Notes: generated by a model from the letters alone, not told the origin. 64,000 nucleotides of DNA from Streptomyces lincolnensis (GCF_021173675.1 NZ_JAIHON010000016.1:417-64416); one strand, 5' to 3'. Positions 26,451-34,954 are shown, numbered from the stretch's first letter. A program made the numbers and translations.

Positions 26451-26863
26451 CCCTTCAGTCCGCCGCGATCACCGTCAGAACGCTTACGACCGTCCTTCAC
26501 GTCCTCGATCTGGCTGATCTGAGTCTGAATCGCCCAGAAGCGCTGCCGCTGTTCCTCTTCGAGATTGTCGAACCCGTGAGCGGCGCCCTGCACAGCGATA
26601 CCCATGGCCTCGATCTGCAGATGCAGAGACTTGGACAGAGTGGTGAGCTCCTTGTGCACCCGGTCGTACTGGCCGTACAGACCGTCCGCCTCATGGAGCA
26701 CACCTCCGGCCGACGCCAGAGACGTACGCCGGATCGTCTGAGACCCGACCTTCGTCGAGCTACCGGCCGAAGCCTCAAGATTGCGAAGGATCTCGTCCAC
26801 CTGATCCACGAACTTGGCCAGCGCTTCCCGACTGAGCTCGATGTCCGTCTTGCCCGACGACAC
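26447..26863 (-). CDS. Small helical partner protein of the 590-aa ESX substrate
   Basis: A 138-aa, almost entirely helical protein (residues 10-35 and 50-122) rich in Glu, Gln and Leu, with a charged tail. There is no strict WxG, but the length, helix pattern and position fit the ESX/Lap-like partner class. I chose the GTG at 26861-26863 with GGGGAGGGG upstream; the open frame upstream looks non-coding. It overlaps the next gene by four bases, so the products are probably made in matched amounts and may dimerise. Confidence 0.75.
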   Translation of the reverse strand: MSSGKTDIELSREALAKFVDQVDEILRNLEASAGSSTKVGSQTIRRTSLASAGGVLHEADGLYGQYDRVHKELTTLSKSLHLQIEAMGIAVQGAAHGFDNLEEEQRQRFWAIQTQISQIEDVKDGRKRSDGDRGGLKG

Positions 26864-27465
26864 GACGCCCCTCCCCGTTTCCCCGTACGCGCATCCGCCG
26901 CAACCGCATCCCGGCAACCATCCAGTCGCCACACGATCGCAAAGCAGGTCACGTCTCACAACGCTTTTACCACTGTAGTCAACCTGTACAGCAGGTCCAA
27001 CAGCGGTGTGTGTTAACTCGGTTACGAGCGCGCGGCCGATAGCACACTTTGCCCGACTTGCCGGTTTGCTGCGAACGGAGGCGCCGACATCCGCACGACG
27101 CACACAAGTGGCGCTCGCTCCATCATCAGCGCCACCACGCCCCACCACATCCCCCCACTTGCCACCTTCATCAAACTTCTACAGGTGTCCTTCGCACCTG
27201 TGTCGTTCGCACCCCTTGAGCCACCGCTGCGCACCGCAGAGGGCCCCTCTCCTCGGTCCTTGAACTGGCGTTCAGTCGGGACAGCGCTCCCCAAGCAGGG
27301 CGAGTCGGCAAGCAGTGCGGGCTTGGTGACAATCCACGCAGACCGGTCATGATCAAGACTCTTCGCGCACCGCGTTGCTAACTTGATTGCCCATCTCAAC
27401 ATCGACGCGCAACATCTGCTCGATGCGAGGATCGGTCGTCGCGTTCATGGGGGAAGGGGCCCGCA
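26864..27465. other. Divergent intergenic region (602 bases), no gene seen
   Basis: The longest gene-free stretch in the window separates two outward-facing substrate cassettes. Codon bias is absent in all frames. It contains a 7-bp hairpin (27181-27187 with 27195-27201) and A/T-richer patches that should hold two promoters. On the minus strand TTGACT (26977-26982) is the best -35-like hexamer. The plus-strand promoter for the gene at 27466 was not identified. Confidence 0.6.
26950..26982 (-). promoter_or_regulatory. Candidate promoter for the 138/590-aa cassette
   Basis: TTGACT at 26977-26982 (read on the minus strand) matches five or six positions of a -35 box. A -10 at the right spacing is weak (around 26954-26960). 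It lies about 90 bases upstream of the GTG at 26863. Confidence 0.25.
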
Positions 27466-27972
27466 GTGGCATGGGACGAGTGGGAGCAGCTCAAGGCCGA
27501 AGCGGCCGATCGCCAATCGACGCACATGCAGCTCAACCAGCTCGACCCCGGTGACGGCGGAGGCTATACGCAGCCGAGCAGCTACGGCGATCTGAAGGTC
27601 GAGAACGCGAGCCTCACCAAGATCGGCAAGTCTGCGCACGACCTCTACAACCAGCTGTGGGACAAAGCTCGGGTAGCTGTCGCCCCGAGCGACTCCGCTG
27701 CTTCCGACCTGTCCAAGCAGGGTTTCGACCTCGGTGGCGGACTCCAGCACGTCTCGAACCGTTGGGACGAGCAACTCAAGTCCTTGATGGACGCCTGCGC
27801 GCAGATCTCCAACCACCTTCAGGTCACCAAGAAGCTGCACGCCGGTGATGAGAACTTCATCGCGCGGCAGATGAGCAGCATCGACCTACTGGACAGCGGC
27901 TTCGATGAGCGGGTCGGGCAGCCTGGCAAGGAGAATCCCGTCTACGGGACGAAGGACAAGAAAAAGGAGTAG
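27466..27972 (+). CDS. Small helical ESX-type partner protein
   Basis: A 168-aa protein, mainly helical from residue 45 to 125, with a central NRW100DEQLKSLMDACAQI segment. Tryptophan followed by an amphipathic helix is typical of ESX-associated targeting proteins. The tail is charged and Lys-rich. Start GTG after GGGGGAAGGGG. It is the first gene of a plus-strand set with the 765-aa protein (104 bases downstream) and a lipoprotein. No catalytic motif. Its probable role is as chaperone or secretion partner for the large protein; this is inferred from position. Confidence 0.75.
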   Translation: MAWDEWEQLKAEAADRQSTHMQLNQLDPGDGGGYTQPSSYGDLKVENASLTKIGKSAHDLYNQLWDKARVAVAPSDSAASDLSKQGFDLGGGLQHVSNRWDEQLKSLMDACAQISNHLQVTKKLHAGDENFIARQMSSIDLLDSGFDERVGQPGKENPVYGTKDKKKE

Positions 27973-28075
27973 TGGCAGTCGGGCAACGCGACACTGTCAC
28001 CCGCAGCAACAGCGGGCGGGTTTCCACTCCACACGAGGAAACCTCAACCACTCTCCGACCTCAGGGACACAGCCC

Positions 28076-30373
28076 ATGGACCTCAGCGCTCTCCACCACG
28101 CCAACTTCAAGCTGCTCGACGATGCCGTCACCGAGTGGTCGACCCTTGTAAGGCACCTTGATCAGCTGCAGAAGGACGCAGAGAACGAGCTGCACCAAGC
28201 CGCCAACAAGGCGGCCTGGACAGGGGTGAACGCCCAAGTCAGCAAAGAGTTCATCGGCAAGACGGCCGAAGAGTTCACCGACGCGCACACACAGGCCAAG
28301 ACCATCCACGGGATCCTCGCCGATGTATGCGGTGAGCTGAAGGGCTACCAACAGCAACTCGTCGACGCCATCGAAGGCGGTCGGAAGAAGAACCTCAGAG
28401 TCATCGGTTATGACGGCGGTTTCACGGTCACCACGGATGCCCCTCCAGAGGGCCGCGCCCAGGAGGACCAGGAAAACAAGGCTGACATCACAGCCTTGAG
28501 AGACGAGATCCAGAGGATTCTGGACAAAGCCACCGAGAGCGACAGCTCCGCCAACAAGGTTCTCAAGGCCATTGCCGATCAAAGCCAGCTCGGCTTCTCG
28601 GATGCCAGCTACACGAACCGCGACGAGGCCAGCGAGGCCATCGCCCAAGCCGAGGAACTGGCCAAGCTGGCGAGTAAAAATCCTGAGGACCTGACCGTCG
28701 AGGAATTCGACCGACTCAACGCCGGACTCAAGCAGTACGCCAACGATGACCTGTTCGCCGAGACGTTCGCCACGACACTCGGGCCACAGAAGACATTGGA
28801 GTTCTGGACAGGGATCAATGATCCCAACCGGGGAAACTACGAACTCGGGCAGAGGCGTCTCGATCAGTTCGACGACCTGCAGCGCAATCTGGGAATGACT
28901 CTGGCCAACGCCACACAGAGCGATTCACTGACAATGACCGAGTGGAAGCGCACGATGATCGACATCGGCGACAAACCACTCTATAGCAACAGTAGCGGGC
29001 TCATGGGATTCCAGGTCATGAGCAACCTGATGCGGACCGGTGACTACGACGATCAGTTCCTGAAAGACTACGGAACTCAGCTCATGGCAACTGAGCGCAA
29101 GCTAACCGGCAACGGCGAACATGCCAACACTGCATGGCAGCACATGGGAATGACTCCCTGGCTCAACCGAATCGGAGAGGATAGCGGCTCCGACCCCCTC
29201 ACAGGCTACTTGAAGGGCCTGTCGAACAGTCCCGACGCAGCAACGGAATTTTTCAACCAACAGTACATCTCGAAGGATGACCCGGACAACCCCTTCGAGC
29301 GAGACACGGACGGTGACGGAAAAAACGGCAAGGTTTCGCTGTCGAATTTCCAGTATCTGTTTGAGGAACGCGATTGGCCCCAGGAGACAGACTCGAAGGG
29401 CGACGATCTCCACACCGGGAAGAACAATCTCGCTCTGGCGCTGGAGGCTGCCACCACCGGGCATCCTGCCGGTGAGCTCTTCACACCTGACACACCTGCC
29501 CACAATGAAGGCCAGACCCAACTTTTCGAGAGCATCGTGTCCTCTATCGCGGACGACCCGGAACGCCTTACGGGTAGCGGCTACATGTCGGACAGCGTCG
29601 GACAGATCACTGCGGAATACCTTCCCGACATCAACCGCGCGATGACAGATGACGCCGACGAGGACACCAACAGGCTGTTTCCTGTGGCGGGGTCGTCTGC
29701 CTCCCTGAATCACCGGGACGTGACGGCGCTGCTTGTCACGATCGGGCAGAATCCGGAAGCCTATGCCGCTGTCGAGGTGGCGAACAAGTCCTATATGGCA
29801 AATCTGATGGATTACCACATGAATCCGGATCTGTCTGACGACAACCGCTATTCCAAGGACACTCAATTCGCGATCGAGCAGCTCGCTCATGGTTCCGGTG
29901 AGATCTCGGGCACACTTGCCATCGGACGACAGGAGGCAGTCGCCGGTCCGGCAGATGAGGATGACAAGGCCTACGACCATTCCGTCGCCCAATGGAAGAA
30001 TGGCGTTTCCGGCACGATCGGGCTGGGCATCGGTGTCGGCGCCACTTTTATTGCGAGTCCGGTAGGCGGTGCAGTAGCCGGCGGAGCGGCGAGTACGGTC
30101 AGCAGCCTAGTCCTTGAGCAGCTCTTTCAAAATGCAGAAGGAAACGCCAAGGACAATGCAGGAGGGGAAATGGGAGAGAAGTGGGAGAACGGTCTCGACC
30201 AGAACGCCTCCTACACCGAAAAAGCTGCTGAGGACGCGGCCAAAGCACACAACCGCACCGACCTGGTCGACATGGGAATCGATGAGAAGGCCCGTGCGGC
30301 TGCACAGGAAGGTTTCAGAGACGCAGGCGTAAACGTCGAATACATGGCTCCGCACCTGAAGACCGACATTTAA
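28076..30373 (+). CDS. Large candidate ESX effector with EF-hand-like loop and glycine-zipper segment
   Basis: A 765-aa protein. The N-terminal 110 residues form a long helical hairpin like LXG/WXG-type heads (MDLSALHHANFKLLDDAV..., W near residue 43). The middle is mostly helical and acidic. A DTDGDG calcium-loop signature lies at 410-415, followed by NGKVSLSNF. Residues 643-685 are a Gly/Ala-rich hydrophobic stretch (GTIGLGIGVGATFIAS...) suited to membrane insertion, and the last 80 residues are charged and helical. I recall similar Streptomyces proteins as DUF6571-like but cannot verify this. The ATG at 28076 follows AGGGA. Codon use is visibly less GC-rich than in the core ESX genes. No known enzymatic toxin motif. 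Confidence 0.75.
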   Translation: MDLSALHHANFKLLDDAVTEWSTLVRHLDQLQKDAENELHQAANKAAWTGVNAQVSKEFIGKTAEEFTDAHTQAKTIHGILADVCGELKGYQQQLVDAIEGGRKKNLRVIGYDGGFTVTTDAPPEGRAQEDQENKADITALRDEIQRILDKATESDSSANKVLKAIADQSQLGFSDASYTNRDEASEAIAQAEELAKLASKNPEDLTVEEFDRLNAGLKQYANDDLFAETFATTLGPQKTLEFWTGINDPNRGNYELGQRRLDQFDDLQRNLGMTLANATQSDSLTMTEWKRTMIDIGDKPLYSNSSGLMGFQVMSNLMRTGDYDDQFLKDYGTQLMATERKLTGNGEHANTAWQHMGMTPWLNRIGEDSGSDPLTGYLKGLSNSPDAATEFFNQQYISKDDPDNPFERDTDGDGKNGKVSLSNFQYLFEERDWPQETDSKGDDLHTGKNNLALALEAATTGHPAGELFTPDTPAHNEGQTQLFESIVSSIADDPERLTGSGYMSDSVGQITAEYLPDINRAMTDDADEDTNRLFPVAGSSASLNHRDVTALLVTIGQNPEAYAAVEVANKSYMANLMDYHMNPDLSDDNRYSKDTQFAIEQLAHGSGEISGTLAIGRQEAVAGPADEDDKAYDHSVAQWKNGVSGTIGLGIGVGATFIASPVGGAVAGGAASTVSSLVLEQLFQNAEGNAKDNAGGEMGEKWENGLDQNASYTEKAAEDAAKAHNRTDLVDMGIDEKARAAAQEGFRDAGVNVEYMAPHLKTDI

Positions 30374-30396
30374 TTACCCCGCGAGAGGAACTCCCC

Positions 30397-30957
30397 ATGT
30401 TCCGCCCCCGAATCACCACACAGGTACGGCTCGTCCGAGCCTCGGCTCCAGCTGCTGCCGCCTTGGCCGGCGCCTTGGTACTGACCGCGTGCTCGAACAG
30501 TGGCAGCGAGGAGAAGAACTACACCGTACCCAAGTCGCTGTGTGGTGTTCCCTCTGACCGCGAGCTTCTGGATCCCTTCCTACCCGGAGGCGATTCGATC
30601 ACCGTGAAATCCTCGTCCCTCAACGGAGGCACGAAGCAGTGCGACGTGATGATCGACGGTGATGTCGCGGTGCGGGAGATCCAAACCTGGTGGAGTGATG
30701 GGGAGAGCACTGCGACTGTGGCGAAGGGCTACGACAAGACGGATGACGGCCAGCTCACCGATGATGGTCAGTACCTCTATGCGGGCACCGGGGGCGTGGG
30801 AAGGACAGCCGCATCATGCAAGTCCGCAAAGCACCCCGATCAAGATCTTTATGGCGTCATTCAGATCTTCACTCCCGATCGGGAGGATTCCGACGCAATG
30901 AAGGATCTGATCATTTCGTACGCCAAGGCCCTGGAAAATTCGAGTTCCTGTCGTTGA
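30397..30957 (+). CDS. Lipoprotein, candidate immunity protein of the 765-aa effector
   Basis: A 186-aa protein. The signal peptide ends in lipobox LTAC with the lipidated cysteine at 32, so the mature protein is anchored outside the membrane. The mature part carries three further cysteines (near 49, 81 and 142) plus one at the C-terminal end, and looks like a compact beta-rich actinobacterial lipoprotein. It starts 23 bases after the effector stop with GAGAGGAA before the ATG, so it is co-transcribed. An outer-surface protein encoded directly behind a putative secreted toxin is where an immunity protein is expected, but no homology supports this. Confidence 0.75.
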   Translation: MFRPRITTQVRLVRASAPAAAALAGALVLTACSNSGSEEKNYTVPKSLCGVPSDRELLDPFLPGGDSITVKSSSLNGGTKQCDVMIDGDVAVREIQTWWSDGESTATVAKGYDKTDDGQLTDDGQYLYAGTGGVGRTAASCKSAKHPDQDLYGVIQIFTPDREDSDAMKDLIISYAKALENSSSCR

Positions 30958-31225
30958 ATCACTAAATGGGCAAGGCGAATATCCTGCTCAGGGCTGACCT
31001 GGCTGCTGACTCATTCACGGCAGTCGGTTGTTCTACTTCTGTGTGACACGCAAGCAGCAGCATCTCCGACTGCGACTCAACCCTCGATCTCAAGTTCCGA
31101 ACGCTCCCGACAACTGACCCGACCCACTCGGAACCTTCACCGACCCTCCACTAGGCGAGGTAGTCGGATGACCGAGCCACAGGGCCGCTTCACGGCCTCA
31201 CAGACGTAAGCCATAATCTGGGGCC

Positions 31226-31942
31226 ATGGAGCAACTGGTAGGGATTCTGGTGAAGGTGCTTCTGTTCGCTTTCGTCGCGGGCATGTTCACCCTCGTCTTC
31301 GTGGTGTCCAGGCGTGGGCGGAAGCAGACGGAGCAGGTCAGGGACGAGTATGCGCAGCTTCGCCGGTTGGCTCCGGAACGTGGGTGGACGTACACGGCGC
31401 ACACGCAGGGGCGGATCGACCAGTACTTCGGGGTCGGACCCTTCCCTCGCTCCGGTGGGAACCTGAGCGCGTTCCACTACACCACGGGTGAGTTCCGTGG
31501 CCGGTCGTTCACGTACTTCGAATACCGATACAACAACCCCATGTCGGGCGGTGAAGTCGCGGACCGCAAACAGCTCATCGTCGAATCGGTCTTCGTCGTC
31601 AAGGCGCCGGGCTCGGGGCCGAAGGCGGAGATCTATCGGCCGGGCAGGCTGGACGCGCTGATGGACCGGCGGACCAAGATCCAGCTGGGCGTGCCGGAGT
31701 TCGATGAGAAATTCTCCATCGCCACCACGGACGAGGCCGCTGTTCGGGACCTTCTGGGGGGTGACCTGGTGCCCTTCCTGCTCTCGGATCCGCGCGCGGA
31801 GGATTCCCCGGTCGCGCTGCGCGGCGACGACCTGTTCACTTGGTACACCGGCACGTTGTCCCCGCAGGCCGTCGACGAGCGGTTGAACTACCTGTGCGAT
31901 GTGCTGGAGCGGATTCCGACGAGGGCCTGGACCGCCGCCTGA
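31226..31942 (+). CDS. Membrane-anchored protein of unknown function
   Basis: A 238-aa protein. One transmembrane helix at about 5-28 is followed by an Arg/Lys-rich stop and a soluble cytoplasmic domain of mixed alpha/beta character (YTAHTQGRIDQYFGVGPFPRSG, FRGRSFTYFEYRY...). Actinobacteria often carry such single-pass proteins of unknown role. It lies 268 bases after the lipoprotein and ends at a strong bidirectional terminator. No link to ESX other than position. Confidence 0.8.
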   Translation: MEQLVGILVKVLLFAFVAGMFTLVFVVSRRGRKQTEQVRDEYAQLRRLAPERGWTYTAHTQGRIDQYFGVGPFPRSGGNLSAFHYTTGEFRGRSFTYFEYRYNNPMSGGEVADRKQLIVESVFVVKAPGSGPKAEIYRPGRLDALMDRRTKIQLGVPEFDEKFSIATTDEAAVRDLLGGDLVPFLLSDPRAEDSPVALRGDDLFTWYTGTLSPQAVDERLNYLCDVLERIPTRAWTAA

Positions 31943-31974
31943 GAAAGTTCTTCAGCCCGCCACGAGCGCGTGAA

Positions 31975-32020
31975 AGTGCCCCTTGTCCCGGTGAACTTCC
32001 CTACCGGGACAAGGGGCACT
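31975..32020. terminator. Bidirectional terminator, 18-bp perfect stem
   Basis: Arms at 31975-31992 and 32003-32020 pair perfectly. It is the longest perfect stem among the terminators here and lies between convergent genes ending at 31942 and 32060. Confidence 0.93.
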
Positions 32021-32059
32021 CTGTCGTTCGGGCACCGTGCCGTACCGTTCGAGAACCCC

Positions 32060-32575
32060 TTACGCGGGGGTTTCGTCGGCCGGGCGTACCGTCCGCAGAA
32101 ATTCCTGGAAGTCACCGATCACATCGCCGAGTTGGGTCGGCTTCGCGGTGAGGACGAGTTCGATGACGGCGCGCTTGGCCGGGTTCTTGACGTCCTCCAT
32201 GCCGAGGTACACCTGGCTCTGGAGGAGTTCCAGGGGTTCGCCGCGCAGGGTGGTGGAGAGGCGGAGGTTCTGGACGACGCCAGGAGAGTCCGTCAGGCCG
32301 GGGATGTCCGGGGTCCCCACTTCGGACTTCTTGACGACCTCTACGGTCCCCGCCTCCTGCAGCCGCTGCACCGACTCGCCGGCGATGTCCCACATGGTGG
32401 CGCTGTCGTTGCGCATGCGGCCCGAGATGGTGATGTTCGCCGTGAACCCCTCGTCGATGGAGAGGGGATGGAGCGCGACGAAGGCGGCGCCGGGTGCTCC
32501 GACCTCGTCCGGCGGGGCGGCTTGCCAGCCGTCCGGCAGCGAGAACGAGATCTTGACCGGCAACGTGGTGGCCAT
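32060..32575 (-). CDS. LpqN/DcrB-like soluble protein behind an ESX substrate
   Basis: A 171-aa protein without a signal peptide. The pattern SFSLPDGWQAAPPDEVGAPGAAFVA, an internal ITISG strand, and the end DVIGDFQEFLRTVRP resemble the PsbP/DcrB/LpqN fold. It starts 35 bases after the 428-aa candidate substrate in the same direction. LpqN-like proteins can act as chaperones or binding partners of exported proteins, so it may be a cytoplasmic chaperone or immunity factor for that substrate. Fold assignment is by eye. Confidence 0.7.
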   Translation of the reverse strand: MATTLPVKISFSLPDGWQAAPPDEVGAPGAAFVALHPLSIDEGFTANITISGRMRNDSATMWDIAGESVQRLQEAGTVEVVKKSEVGTPDIPGLTDSPGVVQNLRLSTTLRGEPLELLQSQVYLGMEDVKNPAKRAVIELVLTAKPTQLGDVIGDFQEFLRTVRPADETPA

Positions 32576-32610
32576 CGTGAATCCACTTCCTTGATGAGCG
32601 TCAGCTCAGA

Positions 32611-33897
32611 CTAGAACCAGCTGCCGACCGTGTCGTCCCAGGCATCTCCCACCGCGTCGGCCGCGTCGCCGACGGAGTCGACCACCTTGCCGGGATCGAC
32701 GGTGACATCGAAGCCGACCTTGCCGCCGACGCCCAGGCCGACGCCGAGTTCGCCGCCGATGGTGAACTTGCCGTCCTTCATGCCCAGGTCGGCGTTGGCG
32801 GAGGCACCCACGCCCGCCCATGCCTCGCCGCTGACACCGGCACCGACGCCGGCGACGTCGGCGGAGACCGACCCGGTGGCCTTGGCTCCGGCGAAGGCCT
32901 CCGCGCCGGCGTGCAGACCGTCCTTGCCGACGCCGACGTTGGCCGCGGCTTCGGCGCCCACGAAGGCCTTCCCCTCGGCTCCGGCCGCGACGACGCCGTA
33001 CTCCGCGGTGCCCTTCGCGGTGGCCTGTGCCAGATAGGCACTGCCCTGCGCGCCGGCCTGCAACCGCCCGTTCGTGATGCTCGCACCGACGGTGCCGTCC
33101 ACGCCCAGCGCGGACGCGCCCAGGCTGCCCTTCATCCCGACACCGCCCACCGACCCCTCTTTGGCGACGCCGTCCGACCAGGCGCTGGCGCCGCCCGTCC
33201 ACTCGGCGAGTTTGACGGTGGTGTTGGTCTTGCTGCCCGGGGCGGCCGGGTCCCCCTCCGCGCCCTGGGGCTTGTCCTTGACGAACCAGTTGCCGTTCTC
33301 GTCCTTGCCCCACTCCTTGTTCTTGTTCCAGCGGCCGTCGTCACCGCCGAGGAACTTCTGCTGTTCCTTCATCCACCGGGTCGAGTTGGTCTTGCCGGCG
33401 TTGTGGTCGGCGATCCACTTCTGGGTGTCGACGTACTGCCTGGCGTCGGCGAGCCAGCCAGGAGCGTCGGAGGCGCCACCCGAGAGGTTGTCGAGCTTCT
33501 TGGCCAATGACTTGGCCTCGGGGTCGAGTTGGGCGTGCGCGGCCTTCAGCGTGGCCTCCGCCGCGTCGTGATCGCCGGACTTCCACTGCTCGATCGCCGT
33601 CGTGGCCTGCTGCTGCGCCCAGCTCAGGGTGGAGGAGTACGAGGAGATGGCCGAGGCCGCGTCCGACATCGCGTCGGCGGCGAGATACCAGTTGCCTTTC
33701 TCCTTGGACAGGACGGGCCAGAAGGTGTCGCTGGCCTTACCGGTCCAACCCGAGATCTTCAGGTCACGCAGGCCGTCGCCGACTCCGTCGAATTTCTTCG
33801 ACCAGCCGTTGAGGGTGGTGACGAGTTCGCCCAGTTTCTTGGTGTCGCCAGGGATGAGTTCCTTGGGGTCGGTTGTCGACCCCAGAGCGGCTCCCAT
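32611..33897 (-). CDS. Candidate ESX effector with Gly/Ala repeat C-terminal half
   Basis: A 428-aa protein. The N-terminal 140 residues are a helical ESX-target head with W51-T-G53 at the turn (SGWTGKAS), as in Streptomyces proteins annotated putative type VII secreted. The middle has W-rich motifs (DGRWNKNKEWGKDENGNWF). Residues 235-405 are an almost regular alternation of Gly/Ala with polar or hydrophobic residues (GASALGVDGTVGAS..., GVGLGVGGKVG), suggesting beta-strand repeats or a membrane-active barrel or solenoid. It is preceded 25 bases upstream by a 100-aa partner and followed by an LpqN-like gene. Confidence 0.75.
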   Translation of the reverse strand: MGAALGSTTDPKELIPGDTKKLGELVTTLNGWSKKFDGVGDGLRDLKISGWTGKASDTFWPVLSKEKGNWYLAADAMSDAASAISSYSSTLSWAQQQATTAIEQWKSGDHDAAEATLKAAHAQLDPEAKSLAKKLDNLSGGASDAPGWLADARQYVDTQKWIADHNAGKTNSTRWMKEQQKFLGGDDGRWNKNKEWGKDENGNWFVKDKPQGAEGDPAAPGSKTNTTVKLAEWTGGASAWSDGVAKEGSVGGVGMKGSLGASALGVDGTVGASITNGRLQAGAQGSAYLAQATAKGTAEYGVVAAGAEGKAFVGAEAAANVGVGKDGLHAGAEAFAGAKATGSVSADVAGVGAGVSGEAWAGVGASANADLGMKDGKFTIGGELGVGLGVGGKVGFDVTVDPGKVVDSVGDAADAVGDAWDDTVGSWF

Positions 33898-33922
33898 GGA
33901 TGCAAATCCCCCGTTTCTAGAA

Positions 33923-34225
33923 CTAACTCAAGTCCGTCTTGACCGAATTCGCCGCGTCACGGATCGCTTCGTCCGTCGCGGTGAAGTCGTTGTTGGCCGA
34001 GTTCAGCCCCTCCGCCAGGGTCGCCGCGCAGTCGGCGAGGAAGCCGGCGCCCAGCTCCCATGTGGAGCAGAACGCCGTCAGCGCGTCGGCGGCCGACTGG
34101 TCCCCGAGTGCGCCGGCCTGACCGGCCGCGTCCTTCAGCTCCACCTTCTCGACCGGCGTGAGACATTCCAGGATGTCCGAAGCGCCCTTCTTGAGGACCT
34201 CCGGGCCTACTCCGAGATCGCCCAC
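33923..34225 (-). CDS. Small WXG-like partner of the 428-aa candidate effector
   Basis: A 100-aa protein, two helices around residue 56 (TW56ELGAG). The tryptophan is in the WXG100 place but the glycine is replaced. Three cysteines (21, 53, 66) are unusual for the family. The start is GTG at 34223-34225 with AAGGGGGA upstream. First gene of a minus-strand set with the 428-aa protein; probably its dimerisation or secretion partner. Confidence 0.78.
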   Translation of the reverse strand: MGDLGVGPEVLKKGASDILECLTPVEKVELKDAAGQAGALGDQSAADALTAFCSTWELGAGFLADCAATLAEGLNSANNDFTATDEAIRDAANSVKTDLS

Positions 34226-34609
34226 GGCGAGATCCCCCTTCTCGTTCGCTCAGCGCACACACGCACCACACATTGGCTGAAAGGCGTCTAACGCTAGCAC
34301 CAAGATCGAGCCTCCCGGGACGGTCTCACCGGCCCCTCACGACTCCTGCAACTCAACTACTCAGGAAGCGGCGACGAGTGGCCCTGGCTGCCCGAGCAGG
34401 GCGACCGTCACTCACCGCCGATCAGTGATTTCCAGGCTGGAACAAATGCTTCGCGATGCCCATTCGTGGAGCACTCCGAAATCGCCGGTGAAGATTTTCC
34501 GTGGGCTGAACGAAGGCCTCATGGAGACTCTTCGGCGATATGCCCCCAACAACTCTGCCCAGTATGCTTCCGACGTCTTCTCGTCTTGATCACCAGGAAT
34601 GGAGCCCTC
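34226..34609. other. Divergent intergenic region (384 bases), no gene seen
   Basis: It lies between the minus-strand WXG-like gene and the plus-strand DUF4333 lipoprotein. A -10-like TAGCGT on the minus strand (within 34287-34300) is about 70 bases from the GTG start, with no clear -35. The plus-strand open frame that covers part of it lacks coding bias. Nothing else was recognised. Confidence 0.5.
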
Positions 34610-34954
34610 ATGGCCTCGGCCCGTTCGTCCGCAGCAACTTGGAGCCTCTCGGCGGTGGCTGTCGGGGCGCTGCTCGTCGGCTGCTCGGCCTCGGCCGACG
34701 TGGAGAAGAAGCTGTCCGCGGACAAGCTGGCGACGGAGGTCTCCGAGCAGCTCGCGGCGACGACCGGTCAGCCGAAGCCGGACATCAGCTGCCCGGAGGA
34801 CCTGGAGGGGAAGGTCGGCACGACCACCCGGTGCAAGCTCACGGCGGGCGACGGCAGCACCCTGGGCGTGACGGTCACGGTCAAGTCCGTCGACGGAGAC
34901 AAGATCAACTTCGACATCAAGGCCGACGACACGGCTTCCCCGGCTCCGAACTGA
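34610..34954 (+). CDS. DUF4333 lipoprotein
   Basis: A 114-aa protein starting at the ATG at 34610. The signal peptide ends in the lipobox LLVGC (Cys about 25). The mature domain has the DUF4333 pattern: a helix with L-A-T-E-V-S, then a SCPEDLEGKVGTTTRCKL disulfide loop and strand pairs (TLGVTVTVKSVDGDKINFDI). The family is common in mycobacteria and Streptomyces, with unknown function. An upstream in-frame start would add 48 residues that would bury the signal peptide, so it was rejected. Confidence 0.85.
   Translation: MASARSSAATWSLSAVAVGALLVGCSASADVEKKLSADKLATEVSEQLAATTGQPKPDISCPEDLEGKVGTTTRCKLTAGDGSTLGVTVTVKSVDGDKINFDIKADDTASPAPN

Noticed and set aside
34466..34609. N-terminal extension of the DUF4333 lipoprotein
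   Set aside because: It would place 48 residues before the signal peptide and abolish lipid export.
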